NCBI RefSeq assembly: GCF_009735585.1
Contig: NZ_VJVW01000001.1
Location: 543,698 to 607,697, forward strand
Length of the DNA stretch: 64,000 nucleotides
Direction: 5' to 3'
Origin: Christiangramia aestuarii
GTDB lineage: Bacteria > Bacteroidota > Bacteroidia > Flavobacteriales > Flavobacteriaceae
Part shown: positions 46,262-55,239 of the stretch, piece after piece
How the letters are laid out: each line of letters opens with the position of its first letter
Position numbering within the stretch: the stretch's first letter is position 1
Made by a program: the position numbers and the translations under genes
Notes under the pieces: generated by a model
Databases searched by the model: none
The model's input: the letters and a program-made list of their open reading frames with translations, nothing else
Told to the model about the DNA's origin: nothing

Positions 46262-46506
46262 AGGTCTGGATTTAGGTGCCTCAAATTCCGACTTTTCAAT
46301 GAGATAGAAAAATCCTTGAGCCTGGATGCTAAATACAATAAAACAAACCTGAATCAAATTTGATTTATAAATACTACAGAATAAAAACCTACCGTACTGA
46401 TAACCAGTTTTTTGTAAATTTATAATATTCTTAACCGTGCTTTACTGAATATTCCCCTACCCCCAGCTCCATTTTACTGAACCCGATAATTAGTTAAGTA
46501 AAAGCA

Positions 46507-47244
46507 ATGATCAAGTTTTTCAGGAATATCCGCCGCCAGTTGCTTCGTGAAAACAGGTTCACTAGATACCTGATTTATGCAATTGGTGAGATCATCCTAG
46601 TAGTAATTGGGATTTTGATTGCATTGCAGATAAATAACTGGAATGAAAACAGAAAACTCAATAAAGCAGAAAGAGGTTATCTCAATTCTCTGCAGGAAGA
46701 TATTCATAAAGACATAAAGGCTCAGGATTCTATTACTCCAATTTTAAAAAGTAATCTTGAAAAATTAAAGGACTTAGAAGAAGAACTCAAAAAAATCGAT
46801 TCAGATCCAAATTATGAAAAAGCACTATTTTCTTATCTGGGAAGTCTGGGCTATCCAGAGTTTGTATCCAACGACCATACCCTTGAAACTTTAAAAAGCA
46901 GCGGGAATATTGAAGCAATCTCTGATAAGCAACTGCGAAGGCAAATTCTGGATTACAGGGATCAAGTTGAAGTCTATGAGAGGCATCAGAAATTGGTGGG
47001 GGAAATGATGCTAAACTTTTTAACGGAAAAAAACATTTTCAATTTAAATGCTTTGAATGATGAAACCTTAAGAAAAAGACTCAGTCTTAGAAATATTGAA
47101 AAGGTAAAAATGACCACATTTATTAATCAGGCATTAATTTATCAAGCAACTATACAAGATCTAATTGGCCGATTGGAAAAATTAAATGTAAAAGCAATGC
47201 AAATAAGGGAGATGATCTCTAGATCTGAAAACAATTCTGAATGA
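46507..47244 (+). CDS. DUF6090-type membrane protein, copy A
   Basis: 245 residues. The first 50 are the family hallmark: a basic cytoplasmic start (MIKFFRNIRRQLLRENRF), then a single membrane helix (RYLIYAIGEIILVVIGILIA) ending in LQINNWNE. The remainder is periplasmic, charged and predicted coiled coil (about 55-240). The function of the family is unknown. It is the first of three full copies in 3.7 kb; the anchor is nearly identical among copies while the rest differs. It starts 245 bases after the divergent amidohydrolase start, with no consensus promoter found. Confidence 0.85.
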   Translation: MIKFFRNIRRQLLRENRFTRYLIYAIGEIILVVIGILIALQINNWNENRKLNKAERGYLNSLQEDIHKDIKAQDSITPILKSNLEKLKDLEEELKKIDSDPNYEKALFSYLGSLGYPEFVSNDHTLETLKSSGNIEAISDKQLRRQILDYRDQVEVYERHQKLVGEMMLNFLTEKNIFNLNALNDETLRKRLSLRNIEKVKMTTFINQALIYQATIQDLIGRLEKLNVKAMQIREMISRSENNSE

Positions 47245-47251
47245 TTAATAT

Positions 47252-48016
47252 ATGATCAAATTCTTCCGAAATATTCGCCGTCGCCTGCTTCGTGAGAACC
47301 GTTTTACGAGATATCTTATTTATGCTATTGGTGAGATAATCCTTGTGGTAATTGGGATTTTAATTGCGTTACAGATCAATAACTGGAATGAAGAGAGTAA
47401 GATTCGTGATCTAGAACAAACATATTTAGCATCATTAAGGAACGACCTACAATCCGATAAGATTTACCTAAAAAATCAAATAGAAGAGAGTAAGTCGGTA
47501 ATGGAGAGTAACCGACAATTTATTAAACAGTTATGGCAAAAACAAGAAAGTCTAAAAGACGCAATGAAATTGGTAAACCTTATTAATACTAGAACGCAGA
47601 AAATTATTCTACAAAGTTCAACCTATGAGGAGCTAAAAAGCACTGGCAAATTAAGCTACATCTCTAATGATTCGTTACGCAAAAATGTCATTGAGTTTTA
47701 TAGAAACGCTTCGCATTCAATCGGCATCATGGATACTTATGATGATTATACAATGAATTTAATTTCAGACCAAGATTACAACTTTTTTAAGCTCCACAGT
47801 ATTTGGACGGAAGGACTCTATAGTGACAAAAATCTTTTTCATAAGTCGGACTGGGAGTATCTTAATGACCCTGAATCAAGAAAGTTTAAACAAATTGAAA
47901 ATTTAACAACCCAATTTATAGGAAAGCATAGGGAAGTGATAAACAGCTGTAATGATCTGCTAACAGATATAGAGAAAATCATTAATCATATAAACGAATA
48001 CCTAAATAGTAAGTGA
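47252..48016 (+). CDS. DUF6090-type membrane protein, copy B
   Basis: 254 residues, seven bases after copy A and probably co-translated. The anchor differs from copy A at only one of the first 47 residues (RRRLL for RRQLL), but many codons differ synonymously, which points to old duplication under strong protein constraint. The periplasmic part (about 55-254) is alpha-helical and unrelated by eye to that of copy A, except for a shared DSLRKNV/DKQLRRQI-like segment near residue 145. No catalytic motif is visible. Its stop overlaps the GTG start of a truncated fourth copy. Confidence 0.85.
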   Translation: MIKFFRNIRRRLLRENRFTRYLIYAIGEIILVVIGILIALQINNWNEESKIRDLEQTYLASLRNDLQSDKIYLKNQIEESKSVMESNRQFIKQLWQKQESLKDAMKLVNLINTRTQKIILQSSTYEELKSTGKLSYISNDSLRKNVIEFYRNASHSIGIMDTYDDYTMNLISDQDYNFFKLHSIWTEGLYSDKNLFHKSDWEYLNDPESRKFKQIENLTTQFIGKHREVINSCNDLLTDIEKIINHINEYLNSK

Positions 48017-48126
48017 TAAATTTTTTCCGACAAATACGCTACAATCTTATGAGTGAAAACCGTTTCACCAGATATCTTATTTATGCGGTGGGAGAAATCA
48101 TCATTTTAATCCTAATTAAATCTTGA
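48013..48126 (+). pseudogene. truncated DUF6090 copy, anchor only
   Basis: A 37-codon frame with a GTG overlapping the copy B stop. It encodes INFFRQIRYNLMSENRF followed by TRYLIYAVGEII and then ILILIKS and a stop. This is the first two thirds of the family anchor, broken inside the membrane helix. It is most likely a decayed gene, although a translated short membrane peptide cannot be excluded. Confidence 0.75.
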
Positions 48127-48130
48127 AAAT

Positions 48131-49333
48131 ATGGGAAAACTTCAGAATATAGATCGGCGTGATTTTCTGAAAAAAAGTAGTCTTTGCGGTTTACCTTTTT
48201 TACTTCCAGTAGAACATACCAATTTTTTGAACAATTCAGAAAAAATCAAGGATCACCAGAATGCTGGAGATCCTATAAACTTTGTGTTCGATGGTCCACA
48301 TCAATCTCCAAAAGATTATATAGAATTACTTACCAGCATTGAAAAAGAACAAGGTATAGAAGCCGATACTTATTTAAAGGGTGGAGCAACCAAAAAACTT
48401 GAAGAGGAATTTGCCAAACTTACCGGAAAGGAAAAAGCGATCTATATGCCCAGCGGCACGATGGCCAATCAACTCGCCATAAAAATGCTTAACGGGGAAA
48501 ACCCTAAAGTCATTGTGCCAGAGAACTCTCATATTTACAGAGATGAGGCAGATGCCGCGCAAAGCGTGCATGGTTTAAGATTGGTACCAACAGGAATAGA
48601 CCAGGCCTTTTTCAACCTGGAAGATCTACAGAAAACCATTCGAGAGCTGGACGAAAATGAAGTTTTTAGAAGCGGTTTGGGAACAGTGGTTATAGAAAAT
48701 CCAGTGAGGCGTGCTCAGGGGGTAGCGATTCCTTTAGAAAACATAAAAGAAATCTCTTCTTATTGTAAAGAAAATGGTTTTAAAATGCATCTGGACGCCG
48801 CTCGCATGCATCTGGCATCAGCATATACTGGAGTGTTACCGGCGGAATATTCCTCACATTTTGACACGGTTTATATTTCGTTGTATAAATACCTGAATGC
48901 TGCCGGAGGTGCCATTCTGTGTGGAGATGCTGAAATTATAGACCAAATGGATCATCAAATCAAAATAATGGGTGGTACCATGTATCAAAGTTGGTCGATT
49001 ACCGCAGTTGCGATGCACTATCTTCAAAATATCGAAAACAGCCTGAATGCGGTGTTAAAGACTTCGGAAGAACTTATTAAAGAACTTAACGAATTGGAGG
49101 AGATCACTATATGTAATATTGAGAATGGCACCAATATATTTCAAATGGACCTGGATAAGAATATAGATTCAGAAAAATTTTCCCGAATACTTTATAAAGA
49201 ACACCAGATGCTGATTTTCCCCAATAAAGAGAATAAAATGAGGTTTGCCGCGAATGCAAGTCTCCTTAACAGAGAAATTTCTGAAATTAAAAATGCTTGG
49301 AAACTCAGCCTGAAAAAAAGTAAAATCAACTAA
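48131..49333 (+). CDS. Tat-exported threonine-aldolase-like PLP enzyme
   Basis: 400 residues. The N-terminus carries a twin-arginine signal (RRDFLKK at residues 9-15, then hydrophobic SLCGLPFLLP), so it should be exported folded with its cofactor. The rest is a fold-type I PLP enzyme of the threonine aldolase/beta-eliminating lyase family. PSGTMANQ (107-114) binds phosphate, HLDAAR (220-225) holds the PLP aspartate, and Lys253 in SLYKYLNAAGG is the Schiff-base lysine. It would cleave beta-hydroxy amino acids to glycine and an aldehyde. An extracytoplasmic location is unusual for such enzymes. It sits five bases after the DUF6090 remnant and is flanked by DUF6090 genes. Confidence 0.85.
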   Translation: MGKLQNIDRRDFLKKSSLCGLPFLLPVEHTNFLNNSEKIKDHQNAGDPINFVFDGPHQSPKDYIELLTSIEKEQGIEADTYLKGGATKKLEEEFAKLTGKEKAIYMPSGTMANQLAIKMLNGENPKVIVPENSHIYRDEADAAQSVHGLRLVPTGIDQAFFNLEDLQKTIRELDENEVFRSGLGTVVIENPVRRAQGVAIPLENIKEISSYCKENGFKMHLDAARMHLASAYTGVLPAEYSSHFDTVYISLYKYLNAAGGAILCGDAEIIDQMDHQIKIMGGTMYQSWSITAVAMHYLQNIENSLNAVLKTSEELIKELNELEEITICNIENGTNIFQMDLDKNIDSEKFSRILYKEHQMLIFPNKENKMRFAANASLLNREISEIKNAWKLSLKKSKIN

Positions 49334-49449
49334 CTAGACATATAAATTATGGGAATATTCTGGGTTTGCTCAGAAAGATCTTGATGGCTCTGGAATCCCA
49401 TTTGGATCGCGATATAGATGGTGATGGACACACAGGTAAACTTAAAAAA

Positions 49450-50229
49450 ATGATCAAATTCTTTAGAAATATCCGCCGGCAGCTATTACGTAAAAATAGG
49501 TTCTCCCGATACCTCATTTATGCAATTGGCGAAATTATACTTGTGGTTATTGGGATCTTAATTGCCTTGCAGATCAATAACTGGAATGAAGACAGAAAGA
49601 ACCAAAGCGTAGAATTGGGCTTGATGAAAGACCTGGTGACCGATCTACACAATGATACCAGTTCCCTTGAGTATGCAATTAAAAGAAATCGAATCAGGAC
49701 TGAAAGGCTGGATAGTTTATTGCAATATGCCCAAAAGGTCAATTCCATGGACAATCAGAACCTTCTCTATAAACTCTCATTGTTAAGCCTATCGAACATT
49801 GACCTCTTTCAGAATCAAAAGAGGACCCTGGTAAAATTTCCAAACCTGGAAAAATCAGTGATTCGTGAAGAAGTTACAGATTCGCTGGCGGCTTTCCTAA
49901 CTAGCCTAGAAAATATTGAGAAACAAACAGAAGTTTATGATAGAACCTACTGGGATGCTATGGAGCTACAGGAAAAGCTTTTCCATAACTATCTTTTTCT
50001 TGAGCCCGAGTATTTTAATAATGGAAAAGAGACAGGCAAGCGATTTCCCAGGATTAGTAAGGATACCTTATTACAGCTGGAGTATTTCAACAATATCCAC
50101 CTATATAGTGGTGTAATTAAAAACTATATCTCTGGTGAGTATCTTGAAGGCCACCTCGATAGGACACGAAGATTAATTAGTTTTTTAAATAATACTTATG
50201 GTTTCGAAAATGACCAGGTGCTTAAATAA
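49450..50229 (+). CDS. DUF6090-type membrane protein, copy C
   Basis: 259 residues from the ATG at 49450, where the hallmark MIKFFRNIRRQLLRKNRF begins. The open frame continues 28 codons upstream to a TTG and contains an EF-hand-like DRDIDGDGH; this part is treated separately. The membrane anchor (RYLIYAIGEIILVVIGILIA, LQINNWNEDRK) matches copies A and B almost exactly. The periplasmic region (about 52-259) is helical and different from both. It ends the island before a strong bidirectional terminator. Confidence 0.85.
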   Translation: MIKFFRNIRRQLLRKNRFSRYLIYAIGEIILVVIGILIALQINNWNEDRKNQSVELGLMKDLVTDLHNDTSSLEYAIKRNRIRTERLDSLLQYAQKVNSMDNQNLLYKLSLLSLSNIDLFQNQKRTLVKFPNLEKSVIREEVTDSLAAFLTSLENIEKQTEVYDRTYWDAMELQEKLFHNYLFLEPEYFNNGKETGKRFPRISKDTLLQLEYFNNIHLYSGVIKNYISGEYLEGHLDRTRRLISFLNNTYGFENDQVLK

Positions 50230-50296
50230 TCCCGATTCCTGAACTCAGCAATAAAACTTCAGAAAGATTTCCTCCACAGCTGTATAAGGCAAAGAA

Positions 50297-50325
50297 AAAA
50301 CCGGGCTAAAAATTAGCCCGGTTTT
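50297..50325. terminator. bidirectional intrinsic terminator
   Basis: AAAACCGGGCTAA (50297-50309) pairs with TTAGCCCGGTTTT (50313-50325) around AAA, between DUF6090 copy C and the convergent barrel gene. Confidence 0.9.
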
Positions 50326-50344
50326 ATTATTCAGTTTATCGCTA

Positions 50345-52069
50345 TTAATCCCAATCAAACTTATAAGTGGCTCCGGCAAGCACCTGTATCCCCTGTACAT
50401 CATAATCCATCCATCTTTGGTAATTATTATCCAGCAGGTTTGCTCCCTTTACAAAAGCAGATAGTTTATCGTTGAAGCGATATCCCAGGTGGGCGTTCGC
50501 ATCAAAATAACTATCTAAAGTAACTATGGGATCATTAAAGACCAGGCTTTCAGACCTGTTTTCATCCTTACGTTCTCCCACGAAGAACAAATTCGCCCCG
50601 GTATACCACTTCTCGGTGATCTGATAATCGGCATTCAGGCTAGCCTTCATATTTGGGAGGTTCCAGGCTTCGGCCTGTACACCGGTATTATAATCGAAGA
50701 ATTCACCATTGATGCCCAATCTGAAATCCCTGTTCACATCCACATTCAGTTCAGCATAAAAAGAAAGCGTCTTCACATCATCATAGACCACCTCAAAACT
50801 GTTCCCATAAGTATATGGTTCACCCTGCAGGGCAGCCGCTTCAGTGTTTCTTCGGAACAGAGGTTTATCAAACTCCGATTGATAGCTGGCACGGGCATTA
50901 TAAGAAACCGCGTTGCTAAGTTTCCCCTTTCCTCCTACATAACCCTTATAGGCATTGTCTGTTGGTCTTATGGCGAGAGTTGGGGAAACATAAGGGTTCT
51001 GCTGAAAGAAGTTATAATAGGTATTCTGCTGAAGGTCTCCGTCTACCCCGGCATAGGCCGTAAAGTAATCGCCCGCGAGCCTGTAGCTGGCAGAAACCGC
51101 CGGGTAAAGGTAAAAGCTGCCATCGCTATTTTCAGCGTCATATCCATATACAAAATTCACTCCCAGGTTTATGCTCAGGTCATCTCTCAGGATAAGCAGG
51201 CTTGGAGTAGCATTAAAGTTCATAAAGGTATAATCGTAGCCATTATCTACTTCATAAGCACGGTCGAATACCCCATTAACGATATCGGCTCCTATCTTAG
51301 TGGAGATAAGCTCATCGGCGATCTCTACCTCGAAAAGTCCTTCAGCATTAAAGTGATTTTCAGCGGTGCTATAGGCATCTCCGGAATGACGGAACTTAGC
51401 CTCGGCACTATTGAAAAAGCTATCATACAGTTCTATCTCACTTCCCACATAAACCGAATAATAGTTCTGCGCAGGGTCCAGCTGGGCCAGTTCGGCTTCG
51501 CTGGCCACAACCGTTTCCGGCAGGCCATACCAGTTGAACAGCTGGTGCTCCCCACCTACTTCGGCCATCCACGACAGGTCACGGTTCCTGGTATTATAAT
51601 TGAGGTTAAGCTCGGTATCATAGAACTTATCGTCCAGGCGAACCTCCTCGATACCTCCCTGTGAAGAATTGTGGGTCAGGAATATTCCGAAATTGCTGCT
51701 TCGGTCTATTTCCAGGTTAGAATAGAATTCTGCCAGTACATTGGAATAGTTTCCAAAACCAAGCGTGGCGTAATTATCATATACCTTAGGTGGTCTAACT
51801 CTTTCTACGGTAGTCGCCCTACCTTTTACCGGGGTAAAGGTGGAGGCCACCGGTACCGAAAATATGGAATATTGTACGGGCTTTTTCTGAAGGTTCACCG
51901 AGTCGTTTCTGGTGGGTTTCTCGCTTATCTTGTTCGCATCTCGAACCGAAGGAGTATAGGGTTTTACCACGGTTACTTTTTCACTCCCAATAGGATCCTG
52001 GGCATACAGGGCTCCGGTAAATATGAACAGACTAAAGAAAATACTTTTCTTGATTGCTTTAACTCGCAT
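50345..52069 (-). CDS. TonB-receptor-like outer-membrane barrel lacking a plug
   Basis: 574 residues. The signal peptide ends at GALYAQ (about residue 24). A short N-terminal segment (EKVTVVKPYTPSVRDANKIS, then PVQYSIFSVPVASTFTP) leads straight into about 16-18 alternating beta strands ending LAGATYKFDWD. No plug domain with its IRG signature is present, and the protein is well below full receptor size. Relatives in Bacteroidota are often labelled TonB-dependent receptors, although transport by TonB is doubtful without a plug. It follows a 1006-residue TPR gene by 26 bases, which suggests a functional pair. Confidence 0.8.
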   Translation of the reverse strand: MRVKAIKKSIFFSLFIFTGALYAQDPIGSEKVTVVKPYTPSVRDANKISEKPTRNDSVNLQKKPVQYSIFSVPVASTFTPVKGRATTVERVRPPKVYDNYATLGFGNYSNVLAEFYSNLEIDRSSNFGIFLTHNSSQGGIEEVRLDDKFYDTELNLNYNTRNRDLSWMAEVGGEHQLFNWYGLPETVVASEAELAQLDPAQNYYSVYVGSEIELYDSFFNSAEAKFRHSGDAYSTAENHFNAEGLFEVEIADELISTKIGADIVNGVFDRAYEVDNGYDYTFMNFNATPSLLILRDDLSINLGVNFVYGYDAENSDGSFYLYPAVSASYRLAGDYFTAYAGVDGDLQQNTYYNFFQQNPYVSPTLAIRPTDNAYKGYVGGKGKLSNAVSYNARASYQSEFDKPLFRRNTEAAALQGEPYTYGNSFEVVYDDVKTLSFYAELNVDVNRDFRLGINGEFFDYNTGVQAEAWNLPNMKASLNADYQITEKWYTGANLFFVGERKDENRSESLVFNDPIVTLDSYFDANAHLGYRFNDKLSAFVKGANLLDNNYQRWMDYDVQGIQVLAGATYKFDWD

Positions 52070-52095
52070 ATAGCAATGAATCTATTAGATTAAGT

Positions 52096-55000
52096 TTAGT
52101 TATTTGTTTCTACGGAAGAATTGGTTTTTGCTTCCTGGGCTTTGATTCTGGCCAGTTCGGCCTGGGCTTCTTTTACAACTTCTGGGTATTTCTGGAAGTT
52201 CTTGGTCACGTTCTCGAGAATATAGGTTGCCTGGTAGGCATCATCAAGGGCATAGAAGTTCTTGGCCATAAGCACCAGTCCCTTTGCTCCCCATAATTTA
52301 TATCCTGAAAAATCTTTCGCCAATACCTGTACGGCAGCATTCGAGGCTTCGTAATTGCCATCTTTATGTTTGAAATAAGCATCGTAATAAAGGGCTTCTG
52401 CTCCAAGCTCTCCGGTGGCGGTCTTCTGAACCTCCTTATATGCTGAACGCGCTTTAGAATCGTTTCCAGATTTGATGGCTGCCCTGGCTACCATGATCCT
52501 GGCGTCGTTCCTGGCAGCGGTTTCAGCGCTGGTATTATTCAGCACTTTCTCGGCATACTGGTTCGCCTTGGCAAAATTACCGGTCTCGTAATAAGACTTC
52601 ATAAGGTTTTGCTGGGCGAAAACCACGTTCTGCTCATTATCTGCCTGCTGCTCCAGTTTTTCAAGCAGTGGAAGCGCATTGGCGTAATCTTTTTTCTCCA
52701 GGTAGATCTCAGATAATCTGGCGAGGGCCTGTTCTGAAAATTCATTCTTAGGCTTAGAGGTCACATATTTATAATGCGGGATGGACCTGTCTACTTTTCC
52801 ATCACGATAGTACAACTGGGCCAAATAGAAATTGGCGTTGATGGAGTGTATCCCGTTCGGGAAATTCTGAATATATTTTTCAAGATTGGCGATCGCCTTT
52901 TCTGTGTTATTGTTCAGGTACTGGTTTTCAGCCGCCTCATAGGTGGTATTATCCAAGTCTGAGTCACTAACCTCTACGAAATCTATATTCCTTACCCAGC
53001 TAGCGTACTCGTCTGTCCTACCCAGGTCCACATAAACGTTCCTTGCGGTAGACACTGCCTGCTTTGCTTCCGGGGTGTTGGGATATTCGGCCACCACCTT
53101 TCTTAATCTTTCAAGGGCTTTGTTACCCTGGTTGTTATTGTAATAGATAAGCCCCTGTCTCAGCATGGCTTTTGGTACCAGCGCGCTCTGCGGCACATCC
53201 CTGATCAGCCTGTTATAAGATTGTATCGCCTGATCTATATTATTATTAGCAACATAAGTATTCCCCAGTTCGTACATTGCGTCATCGCGGTAAGGAGAAC
53301 GCGGATAACTACGGGTGAAACTGTTAAGTTCCTCGATCTTGGTATCGTTCCTGTCTACGAAGCCGTAAGAGATCGCCTTCTGGAAAGCAGCATAATCGGC
53401 ATTGCTCACCCCGTTGTCTATAGCTTTCTGGTAAGCTTCCATGGCCGGCCAGTACTGGCTGGTCACGTAGTAAGTATCTCCTAGTCTCAGCAGTGCATCA
53501 TTTTTCTTGGCTCCTTCGGCATTCGCACTTGCCGTATAATTCTTGAAATAGTTGACCGCCTGGGAATAGTCGTTCTTTTTAAAATAGGCATAACCAATAT
53601 TATAGTCCAGGTCATTATATTCATCGGTTCCTTTTGACGCGCTCATTCCTTTGAATTCACGGTATCCAAGGATCGCGTCTTCCATCCTGTTCACGTTGTA
53701 CTCGCTTTCGGCTTTCCAGAAAGTTGCCTGGGCGGTGATCTTCTGGTCACGAGGCTCTTTAAGCGCTTTGTCGAAATTCTCGATCGCCGCATAATAATCG
53801 CCTTCTTCAAAAAGTTCCAGCCCATAGAAATAGGCCACCTTCTGGTAAGCCTGCTTATCGCTGAAGTTTCGGTTATTCTCCAGCAACCTCATCGCTTCCT
53901 CGTAGTTCTTGGAGGTAATAAATGAGTCTATTAGAAGGCTTTCCAGTTCAGCTCGATTTTCGGTTTCCGGATATTTGTTCAGGTAATTGATTAGCACTTG
54001 CGACGGACTCTCGTAAGAGTTCCCGATCTCGTAACTAAGCTTGGCATAGTTAAGCATTGCGTCCTTCTGGATCTTCGCATCGAACTCCATTTCACTGGCA
54101 TTCTTAAAGGCGTTCAAGGCCTGTTGTTTCTGTCCAGATTCAAGGTAAGATTGCGCCAGGTGGTAATAGGCATTCTGGGCTATGGCATTTTTACCATCCA
54201 CGATCTTGTTGAATTCATTGATAGCGGCCTCGTAATTACCCTGTTTATAATAGGCATAACCTAACTGGTAATAATCTGTATTGTTCCATTTCCCACGTAG
54301 CCCGTTATATCCTTTCAGATAAGGAATAGCTTCTTCGTATTTGCCAAGATTGAAATAGCTTTCGCCAATGATCTTGTTAAGTTGAGGAATTTCCTGCCTG
54401 TTGGCTTTTGGAAGTTGTTCCAGTCCCTGTTCGATGGCCTTTTCAAAATTACCCAGCTTGAAGTTCATGTCTGCCTGGAAATAAGAAAGGTCTTCGGTAT
54501 AGCGGTCATTGCCCTTTACTTCTTCGAAGTATTCGTTGGCTTCTTCATAATCGTCACCTTCATAGGCAATATATCCTAGGTAGTATTTAGCCTGGGCCCC
54601 ATATTCTTTGGAATCACGCACCCTGTTCAGGTATTTCTGGGCCTCTTCAAATTGATTTGCCCTGAAATAAGCATAACCGTTATTGAAATAAAAGCGCTCG
54701 CGATCTTTCTTGCTCATCGCCTTTTCGTCTACACGATCGTACCATCTTCTGGAAAGAGCATATTTCCCGGTTTGGAAATAATAATCGGCTACATCCAGAT
54801 AGGCCGAATTGGTCTTGGTACTGGTAGGATATCTAGTTACAAAATTCTCCATCAACCGGTCTGCTCCCGGCTGGTTCATTCTCACTGCGGCATTGGCAAT
54901 ATAATAGGCTGCATCTCCCTTGATCTTTTCATCATCGGTCTCATCCATCACCTCGTCAAAGAGATTCTGGGCAGCTAAATATTGTTCATTGTTATATAGT

Positions 55001-55116
55001 TCCAGAGCCCGGTTAAAGTCAATCAGCTCATGGGTATACGCAGCAGATTGCTGACAAACAGCAGAAAATGAGAAAGGTATAAAAGCGGCAAGCAGGTAAG
55101 CTCTTTTAAGTGTCAT
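52096..55116 (-). CDS. exported tetratricopeptide-repeat protein, 1006 residues
   Basis: The signal peptide is at residues 1-22 (FSFSAVCQQ). Thereafter tetratricopeptide-type helical repeats run the whole length, for example DVADYYFQTGKYALSRRWYD, YYQLGYAYYKQGNYEAAINE and LGDTYYVTSQYWPAMEAYQK, at least 20 by eye. The C-terminus ends in a charged helix. TPR solenoids bind proteins; this one should be periplasmic or outer-membrane attached. It is encoded directly upstream of the plugless barrel, so it may scaffold that protein's assembly or function. The gene has a -7 element on its own strand. Confidence 0.9.
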   Translation of the reverse strand: MTLKRAYLLAAFIPFSFSAVCQQSAAYTHELIDFNRALELYNNEQYLAAQNLFDEVMDETDDEKIKGDAAYYIANAAVRMNQPGADRLMENFVTRYPTSTKTNSAYLDVADYYFQTGKYALSRRWYDRVDEKAMSKKDRERFYFNNGYAYFRANQFEEAQKYLNRVRDSKEYGAQAKYYLGYIAYEGDDYEEANEYFEEVKGNDRYTEDLSYFQADMNFKLGNFEKAIEQGLEQLPKANRQEIPQLNKIIGESYFNLGKYEEAIPYLKGYNGLRGKWNNTDYYQLGYAYYKQGNYEAAINEFNKIVDGKNAIAQNAYYHLAQSYLESGQKQQALNAFKNASEMEFDAKIQKDAMLNYAKLSYEIGNSYESPSQVLINYLNKYPETENRAELESLLIDSFITSKNYEEAMRLLENNRNFSDKQAYQKVAYFYGLELFEEGDYYAAIENFDKALKEPRDQKITAQATFWKAESEYNVNRMEDAILGYREFKGMSASKGTDEYNDLDYNIGYAYFKKNDYSQAVNYFKNYTASANAEGAKKNDALLRLGDTYYVTSQYWPAMEAYQKAIDNGVSNADYAAFQKAISYGFVDRNDTKIEELNSFTRSYPRSPYRDDAMYELGNTYVANNNIDQAIQSYNRLIRDVPQSALVPKAMLRQGLIYYNNNQGNKALERLRKVVAEYPNTPEAKQAVSTARNVYVDLGRTDEYASWVRNIDFVEVSDSDLDNTTYEAAENQYLNNNTEKAIANLEKYIQNFPNGIHSINANFYLAQLYYRDGKVDRSIPHYKYVTSKPKNEFSEQALARLSEIYLEKKDYANALPLLEKLEQQADNEQNVVFAQQNLMKSYYETGNFAKANQYAEKVLNNTSAETAARNDARIMVARAAIKSGNDSKARSAYKEVQKTATGELGAEALYYDAYFKHKDGNYEASNAAVQVLAKDFSGYKLWGAKGLVLMAKNFYALDDAYQATYILENVTKNFQKYPEVVKEAQAELARIKAQEAKTNSSVETNN

Positions 55117-55139
55117 TTATGGTGTTTTAGATTGGAATT

Positions 55140-55147
55140 CAAAGATA
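55140..55147 (-). promoter_or_regulatory. -7 element of the TPR-barrel operon
   Basis: Minus-strand TATCTTTG, perfect TAnnTTTG, 24 bases before the ATG at 55116. The -33 element is not clear. Confidence 0.45.
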
Positions 55148-55231
55148 ATTTAAAGCTTGCTTCTATAACGCCGATTAAGTTCTATAATTATGTTAATAAA
55201 AAAAAAGTATGTGAGCGCCTTTTGAAAAATG

Positions 55232-55239
55232 TATATTTG
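55232..55239 (+). promoter_or_regulatory. -7 element (TATATTTG), likely for ftsE
   Basis: Perfect TAnnTTTG, about 125 bases before the ftsE ATG, so the leader would be long. No TTG at the ideal distance. Confidence 0.4.

Noticed and set aside
46262-46506. Possible promoter or small RNA before DUF6090 copy A
   Set aside because: The 245-base gap is AT-rich but contains neither a TAnnTTTG match at a sensible distance nor a stable hairpin.
50879-51664. 261-codon frame antisense to the plugless barrel
   Set aside because: Hydrophobic low-complexity translation of beta-strand codons read backwards; the sense strand has a signal peptide and barrel pattern.
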